A DNA stretch of 64,000 nucleotides, from assembly GCA_964480725.1 (NCBI GenBank), contig CAYZQO010000015.1, forward strand, positions 30,497 to 94,496, given 5' to 3'. The position numbers were made by a program, and so were the translations under genes. This document shows, in pieces, positions 59,275-64,000 of the stretch (position 1 is its first letter; each line of letters begins with the position of its first letter). A model generated the notes under the pieces. It saw only the letters and a list, made by a program, of their open reading frames with translations, ran no database searches and was not told the DNA's origin. The DNA is from JAFGBI01 sp964480725 (GTDB taxonomy: Bacteria > Myxococcota_A > Polyangia > Polyangiales > Polyangiaceae).

Positions 59275-61059
59275 ATGAACAACCGGTACATCGGGAATGC
59301 TTTGGTACTTTCGGGGATGCTCCTCGTCGCGGCGTGCTCGTCTGATGGCGGCGCGCTGCCGCCCATGGGTTCGGGTGGAGCCGCCCCCGGCACCGGCGCG
59401 GCCGCCACGGGCGCGGTCCCTGGGACCGGCGGCATCGGGGTGACGGGCGGGGTCCCCGGCACGGGCGGCGCGATGCCCACGGGCGGCGTTTCGGGCATGC
59501 CGACGGGCGGCGTTTCCGGCACGCCCACGGGCGGTGCGCTGCCAACGGGCGGCGTGTCTGGGTCGCCCACGGGCGGCGTCTCGGGTACGCCGACGGGCGG
59601 CGTTTCCGGCACGCCCACGGGCGGTGCGCTCCCCACGGGCGGCGGGCTGCCGACTGGCGGTGCGCTCCCGACGGGCGGTGCGCTCCCGACGGGCGGTGCG
59701 CTCCCCACGGGCGGCACCCCGGCCACGGGCAGCACCCCGGGCACCGGCGGCGAGCCCGCCGATCCGCTGGGGGGCTATCACGTGCACGGCGACTGGGCCG
59801 GGTTCGCCTTCGCGTTCGCGGACGGCGGGGCCACGATCAGCCCCGAGAACTTCGAGGACATGATCGACCAGGACGGCCCGTACTGCGTGAGCGGTACCGT
59901 CGCTGCCACCACCGATTACACCAGCATCGCCGCGGTGGGCGTCAACGTGAGCCAGCCCAAGATGGAGGACGCTCCCGTCAACACCATGCTGGTCCAGGGC
60001 ACCGGTCTGCTGGTGAACTTCACCGTCAACAGCGGCGAGGAGGGGATCCGCGTCCAGATCGAGGGCGCCGATGGCGCCGATAACGCCGACCACCGCTGGT
60101 GCGTGAACCTCACCGGGTCGCAGGACACCGTGATCCCCTGGGAGACCTTCAACACCGAGTGCTGGGACGTGGAGAGCGGCGTCGCCTTCAACCCCGCGAC
60201 CGACGAATTGGCCAAGGTGATCCTCTACGTCCCCGATCCGGGCGAAGAGGGGAGCACGCTGCCGTTCGACATCTGCCTCAACGATATCGGTCCGGCGGAC
60301 GTAACGGGACGCGGCGAAGGGACGCTCGGGACCTCCTGCAACAACAACGTGAGCTGGGCCTCGCAGAGTACCTCGGACCAGTTCGCGAACATCGCCACCA
60401 GCGACAACAAGTACCAGTTCCAGAGCAACGGTTGGGGGTGGACCGGCGGCGGGCACAGCATCTCGCTGCTGCCGACCTGCGGGTTTCACATGGACAGCCA
60501 GTCCTGCAGCCGCAGCGACGACAGCCCCTGCTCCTTCCCGTCGATCTACATCGGCACCGACGCCGATGGCGCCCGAACCAGCGGGAACGGCTTGCCCAAG
60601 CAGGTGAGCGCGATCAGCAGCATCCCCACCTGCTTCGGCTGGTCGTCGGGCGGCACCCCCGCGTCGGACGAGTACAACGTCTCCTACGACGTCTGGTTCA
60701 ACAGCAACTCCGGCGCCAACAACGCGGACAGCTTCCTCATGCTCTGGTTCCGTGACCCGCCCAGCTTCCAGCCCGCCGGGCAGTTCCCGGTCCAGGACGG
60801 CGTGATGATCGGGAGCCACACCTGGTCGGTGTGGTACGGACCGAACGCCAACAACCAGAACGTGGTGAGCTACGCCTCGCCCAACGCCTTCGCCGATGGT
60901 CAGACCTACTCCTTCGATCTGAAGGACTTCATCGACGACGCGGTCGAGCGCGGGTACGTCGAGCCGAGCAAGCACCTCATCGCGGTGATGGGCGGCCTCG
61001 AGATCTGGGGCGGCGGCGCGGGCGCTGGCGTCACCCACTTCAGCGCGCAGGTGAACTGA
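59275..61059 (+). CDS. GH12-like TGG-linker lipoprotein
   Basis: A 594-residue lipoprotein: lipobox LVAAC (Cys about 21), a linker of PTGG/SGTPTGG units to about residue 160, a beta-rich N-terminal domain (HGDWAGFAFAFADGG to FDICLNDIG, about residues 165-340) that may be a carbohydrate-binding module, and a C-terminal domain with the GH12 endoglucanase pattern (EYNVSYDVWFN, SFLMLWFRDP, AVMGGLEIWGGGAG). The acid/base glutamate is present (Glu576 in LEIW), but the residue expected to be the nucleophile glutamate in xELMIWL is Phe487. Either catalysis is altered or the domain binds without cutting. ATG 59275 follows GGAGG. Confidence 0.8.
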   Translation: MNNRYIGNALVLSGMLLVAACSSDGGALPPMGSGGAAPGTGAAATGAVPGTGGIGVTGGVPGTGGAMPTGGVSGMPTGGVSGTPTGGALPTGGVSGSPTGGVSGTPTGGVSGTPTGGALPTGGGLPTGGALPTGGALPTGGALPTGGTPATGSTPGTGGEPADPLGGYHVHGDWAGFAFAFADGGATISPENFEDMIDQDGPYCVSGTVAATTDYTSIAAVGVNVSQPKMEDAPVNTMLVQGTGLLVNFTVNSGEEGIRVQIEGADGADNADHRWCVNLTGSQDTVIPWETFNTECWDVESGVAFNPATDELAKVILYVPDPGEEGSTLPFDICLNDIGPADVTGRGEGTLGTSCNNNVSWASQSTSDQFANIATSDNKYQFQSNGWGWTGGGHSISLLPTCGFHMDSQSCSRSDDSPCSFPSIYIGTDADGARTSGNGLPKQVSAISSIPTCFGWSSGGTPASDEYNVSYDVWFNSNSGANNADSFLMLWFRDPPSFQPAGQFPVQDGVMIGSHTWSVWYGPNANNQNVVSYASPNAFADGQTYSFDLKDFIDDAVERGYVEPSKHLIAVMGGLEIWGGGAGAGVTHFSAQVN

Positions 61060-61072
61060 ACGTCGCGCAGCG

Positions 61073-61104
61073 GCCCTCGCGGCGGCCCAGCCGTCCGCGA
61101 GGGC
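61073..61104 (+). terminator. terminator hairpin after the GH12-like gene
   Basis: GCCCTCGCGG (61073-61082) pairs perfectly with CCGCGAGGGC (61095-61104); inner CGGC/GCCG extends it to about 14 bp. It lies 13 bp after the stop codon and before the same-strand GH9 gene. Confidence 0.7.
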
Positions 61105-61177
61105 GTCGGCGCTCTCGGCCTGCTCGGCGCCCTGGGCGCCGCTGGCTCGGCGGTGTCCAGCGTGCGAGAGGTTTCCC

Positions 61178-63118
61178 ATGCGCCGCGTCACCAAACGCTC
61201 CGTCGTCCTCACCGTCCTGGGCTTTTTGACCTGCGTCTCCGTCCGCGAGGGCGTTGCGCGCGCGGCCGACGCAGACCTCCGGCTCTCTTCCATCGGGTAC
61301 GTCCCCGAGGCCGCGAAGCGCGCGACGGTGCTCGGCGCGCCCTCGGGCGGCTTCGTCGTTCGGCGCGCGGCCGACGACTCCGAGGCCCTGAGCGGGGCGC
61401 TCACCGCGCGCGGCGCCGACGGCGTCGCGGACTTCTCCGCGCTCACCGAGGAAGGGAGCTTCGTGCTCGAGGTCGCCGGGGTGGGGCGCTCGCGGGCGTT
61501 CCCCATCGGCGCCGGGGCCTACGTGGAGCCGCTCCGCGCCGTGATGCTCGGTTTCTACGGGTGGCGCTCCGGGGTCGACGTCACCGTCACCTACGGCGGG
61601 CAGACCTGGTCGCACGCGGCGGGGCACCTCGAGGATGCGTTCCTAGACTTCGTGGGGCAGCCCGGCGTCCTCGCGGACGGAACCGGCGGCTGGTACGACG
61701 CCGGTGACTACGGGAAGTACACGGTCAACTCGGCCATCACGATGGGGCTCCTGCTCCAGGCGTGGGAGGACTTCCGGCCCCACCTCGAGCCGCTCGCGCT
61801 CGCGATCCCGGAGGCGGGGGGCGCGCTGCCGGACTACCTCGACGAGCTCCGCTTCCAGCTCGACTGGATGCTCAAGATGCAGCTGCCGGACGGCAGTGTC
61901 TCCCACAAGATCACGCCCGTCGACTTTCCAGGCCACCTCCTCCCGGCGGACGACACGGCGCCGCGGTACTTCTCCCCCTGGGGTTCGGCGGCGACGGCGG
62001 GGTTCGTCGCCACCTTGGCCAAGGCGGCGCGCGTCTACCGGGAGTTCGACCCCGACTACGCGGACCGACTCGAGGCTGCGGCGCTCGACGCCCATGCCTT
62101 CCTCGGCGAGCACCCCTCCGATCACGCCGCCGATCTGAGCGACTTTGCGCAGGCGCAGTACCAGACCAGTGACGCTGACGACCGCGTCTGGGCGGCGGCG
62201 GAGGTGTGGGAGACGACCGGGGACGCGAGCGCCCTTGGCGACTTCGAGTCGCGGGTGCGATCGCTGCGGGAGCTCGTCTTCGTCAACTGGGACTGGGGCG
62301 ACCAGAGCAACCTCGGCGTCTTCACCTACCTCCGTTCGACGCGCGACGGCCGGGACGCGACGATCGTGACCGAGCTCGAGTCGGCGCTGATCAGCGCCGC
62401 CGACACGCACGTCGCCAACGCCGCCTCGACCTACGGCCGCGGCATCGAGGAGGTCTACTGGGGCAGCAACGGCACCGTCGCCCGGATCTGCGCCACCCTC
62501 CACGTCGCCGAGCTCGTCACCGGCGACGCGAGCTACGCCGCGACCTGCGTCGACCAGCTCGCGCACCTCTTCGGGCGCAACGAGTACGGCCGCTCGCAGG
62601 TGACCGGGGTCGGGCTCGAGCCGCCGCTCCACCCGCACTGCCGACGCTCCATGGCGGACGGGATCGAGCCGCCCTACCCGGGGTACCTCGTGGGGGGCGC
62701 CTCGCGCGCCGGCAACTGGCGCGACGAAGAGGAGGACTACGAGACGAACGAGATCGCTATCAACTGGCAAGGCGCGCTCGCCTATGCCCTGGCGGGGTTC
62801 GTGCACCCGCCGGACGGGCCGACCGGCACCGGCGGGGCGGGGGGAGCCGTCGCCGAAGGCGGAGACACCGGCGGCGCAGCCGGAGTGGGTGCCGGCACCG
62901 GCGGTGCGAGCGGAGCCGCGACGAGCATCGGTGGCGCCGGCGGGGGCCCGACGGCGCCGTCTGCGCTCGACGCCGCCGAGGACGAGGGCGGCTGCGGCTG
63001 CCGCGCGGCCCGCGGCGGACGCGCGGGCGCCGTGTGGCTCGCGGGGCTGCTCGCGCTGGGGCTGCTTCGCCGGCGCCGTCCCCGTCGGTCCGTTGCCGCC
63101 CTGCGCCAGGGCCGCTAG
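61178..63118 (+). CDS. GH9 endoglucanase with MYXO-CTERM
   Basis: A 646-residue secreted cellulase. The signal peptide is followed by an N-terminal Ig-like CelD_N domain (about residues 30-115) and the GH9 (alpha/alpha)6 barrel: catalytic aspartates Asp174/Asp177 in WYDAGDYGKY, histidine motif LHPHCRRSMAD and acid Glu525 in DYETNEIAINW. A TGG/GGA linker of about 60 residues leads to a MYXO-CTERM: GCGCRAARG, a hydrophobic helix AVWLAGLLALGLL and RRRRPRR, for surface anchoring. ATG 61178 follows GAGAGG. A hairpin at 63134-63150 separates it from the next convergent gene. Confidence 0.94.
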   Translation: MRRVTKRSVVLTVLGFLTCVSVREGVARAADADLRLSSIGYVPEAAKRATVLGAPSGGFVVRRAADDSEALSGALTARGADGVADFSALTEEGSFVLEVAGVGRSRAFPIGAGAYVEPLRAVMLGFYGWRSGVDVTVTYGGQTWSHAAGHLEDAFLDFVGQPGVLADGTGGWYDAGDYGKYTVNSAITMGLLLQAWEDFRPHLEPLALAIPEAGGALPDYLDELRFQLDWMLKMQLPDGSVSHKITPVDFPGHLLPADDTAPRYFSPWGSAATAGFVATLAKAARVYREFDPDYADRLEAAALDAHAFLGEHPSDHAADLSDFAQAQYQTSDADDRVWAAAEVWETTGDASALGDFESRVRSLRELVFVNWDWGDQSNLGVFTYLRSTRDGRDATIVTELESALISAADTHVANAASTYGRGIEEVYWGSNGTVARICATLHVAELVTGDASYAATCVDQLAHLFGRNEYGRSQVTGVGLEPPLHPHCRRSMADGIEPPYPGYLVGGASRAGNWRDEEEDYETNEIAINWQGALAYALAGFVHPPDGPTGTGGAGGAVAEGGDTGGAAGVGAGTGGASGAATSIGGAGGGPTAPSALDAAEDEGGCGCRAARGGRAGAVWLAGLLALGLLRRRRPRRSVAALRQGR

Positions 63119-63133
63119 CTCGACGAAGCGTGG

Positions 63134-63150
63134 GCGCCGAACCTCGGCGT
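63134..63150. terminator. terminator hairpin between convergent GH9 and zincin genes
   Basis: CGCCGA (63135-63140) and TCGGCG (63144-63149) form a 6-bp stem with an ACC loop (plus a G-U pair) in the short gap between two convergent stops (63118 and 63151). Confidence 0.5.
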
Positions 63151-64000
63151 CTACCAGCCGCGCAGCTCCTGCATCTCGGCCCAGGTGCGGCGCAGCAGCC
63201 AGATGTCGGCCGTGGTCGGCTTGGACCCGCCCCCCGAGCCCACGATCATGATCGAGCCGCCCGCGGGCCTCGAGCCTTCCCAGGTGTAGTAGTCCTGGAG
63301 GCCGAAGCCGTGGCCCATCTCGTGCTCGATGACGCCATCGCTGGCGCGGTCGAGCGCGGCCTCGAAGGACGACCGCGGCATGCGAAGGCCCCAGTCGCCG
63401 CCGACGGCGGCCGCGCCCCCGTCGCCGGGCAGGGCGTCGTCGAGCCAAATCGCGTAGTCGAAGTGGGCCGCGTCGCCGCCCGGGCAGCTCGAGAACTGGT
63501 GATCCCAGTTGAGGAAGAACGAGCAAGCGTCTGGGCACTTCGGCTCGCCCTCGGGATCCGTCTCCGTGTACACGGAGATGGAATCGTCGAGGTCCGAAAC
63601 CCACCCCTCGTTGCCTGCCCGCACCGCCCACCCCGTGATCCGGACGGACACCCCGTCGGAGTAGGGGAAGCAGCCGTAGTCACCCATGGCGGTGAACCAG
63701 TCGTTGAACCAGCGCTCGACCGACGGAGCGAGCTTCTCCTTCATGGCGGCGGACGGTGCAGCGGTGGCTCCCCAGCGCACGCAGAGGTTGAGCTCGCCGT
63801 CGCCCTTCATCACGTTGTCGAAGAGCCAAGCGCTCCGGCCGCGGACGTTGGCGCCGAGCTCGGCGTCCCAGCTCTCGTCGACCCAGGCGGAGACGTCGCT
63901 GGGCGGGTCGGGGTATTCGCAGAAGGCTGCTCCGCCCGTCTCGGTGCCGCCCGTCTCGGTGCCGCCCGTCTCGGTGCCGCCCGTCTCGGTGCCGCCCGTC
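63151..64000 (-). CDS. secreted zincin-type metallopeptidase with TGG linker (5' end beyond window)
   Basis: The reverse frame is open from 63151 to the window edge, so the signal peptide and part of the linker are missing. The visible N-terminal part is a tandem linker of TGGTE units (15-bp repeat). The domain then has CEYPDPPSD, several cysteines (CFPYSDG, KCPDACSFF), and a metzincin/MA-clan zinc motif HEMGHGFGLQDYY with IMIVGSGGG after it. The HExxHxxGxxD pattern predicts a zinc endopeptidase, similar in style to other secreted myxobacterial enzymes. Substrate unknown. Confidence 0.78.
   Translation of the reverse strand, partial: TGGTETGGTETGGTETGGTETGGAAFCEYPDPPSDVSAWVDESWDAELGANVRGRSAWLFDNVMKGDGELNLCVRWGATAAPSAAMKEKLAPSVERWFNDWFTAMGDYGCFPYSDGVSVRITGWAVRAGNEGWVSDLDDSISVYTETDPEGEPKCPDACSFFLNWDHQFSSCPGGDAAHFDYAIWLDDALPGDGGAAAVGGDWGLRMPRSSFEAALDRASDGVIEHEMGHGFGLQDYYTWEGSRPAGGSIMIVGSGGGSKPTTADIWLLRRTWAEMQELRGW

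Overview
This is a high-GC stretch of a myxobacterial chromosome (Myxococcota; a Polyangiales-type organism is my best guess). The evidence is taxonomic style: many secreted lipoproteins with long Thr-Gly-Gly (TGG) linkers after the lipobox, two proteins ending in a MYXO-CTERM-like sorting tail (Cys-Gly-Cys, one membrane helix, Arg cluster), a GspC-like protein, a hybrid sensor kinase and a large plant-cell-wall hydrolase repertoire. Two runs of exactly 100 N (16778-16877 and 48085-48184) are scaffold gaps lying inside TGG-type repeat linkers, so the two genes they split are each one gene, not two. Layout: 1-9.2 kb is an L-arabinose block: a LacI-family regulator (runs off the left edge) divergent from araA-araD-araB, followed on the other strand by a TGG lipoprotein and two GH54 alpha-L-arabinofuranosidase lipoproteins. 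A LacI-type operator overlaps the araA promoter and a similar site lies upstream of the first GH54 gene, suggesting one arabinose regulon. 9.9-21.2 kb: a zincin-like lipoprotein, trkA-trkH potassium uptake, a MarR regulator overlapping a DUF4405 membrane protein, a CE1-like esterase with a MYXO-CTERM, a second zincin-like lipoprotein and an OmpA-family lipoprotein. 21.8-25.2 kb: a tightly overlapping GNAT / alanine-ornithine-racemase-like / methyltransferase operon ending in the C-terminal remnant of a sodium:solute symporter. 25.4-32.9 kb: housekeeping and small envelope genes (GspC-like protein, MepA, lipoproteins, a KAS-ACP pair, a second DUF4405 protein, RsgA) and a decayed region with two gene remnants at about 30.65-30.99 kb. 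33-48.5 kb: GH30-like and GH8 (Rex-like) hydrolases, a PDZ-CPBP membrane protease, a hybrid histidine kinase, a stand-alone GMP-synthase ATP-pyrophosphatase subunit, a phosphofructokinase followed by an adenine-N6 and a circularly permuted cytosine-C5 DNA methyltransferase, a polysaccharide deacetylase and MntP. 48.6-53.6 kb: a minus-strand run of CPA2 antiporter, HtrA-like protease and a eukaryotic-type fused HisHF. 54.5-64 kb: a lipoprotein built of YGIP/DxDxDG repeats, a HsdM-half HsdS-Dam operon without a nuclease, a GH12-like lipoprotein, a GH9 cellulase with MYXO-CTERM, and a zincin that runs off the right edge. How it works together: at least eight loci encode cell-surface or secreted enzymes that would open plant xylan, arabinan and glucan (GH54 x2, CE1, GH30, GH8, CE4, GH12-like, GH9); released arabinose is funnelled through AraA/AraB/AraD to xylulose-5-phosphate. 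The most interesting non-routine items are the two nuclease-free DNA methylation modules (40.998-43.759 kb and 56.127-58.909 kb), the yeast-like HisHF fusion, the fungal-type GH54 pair with a putative shared operator, the GH12-like protein lacking its expected nucleophile, and two recombination scars that leave gene fragments.
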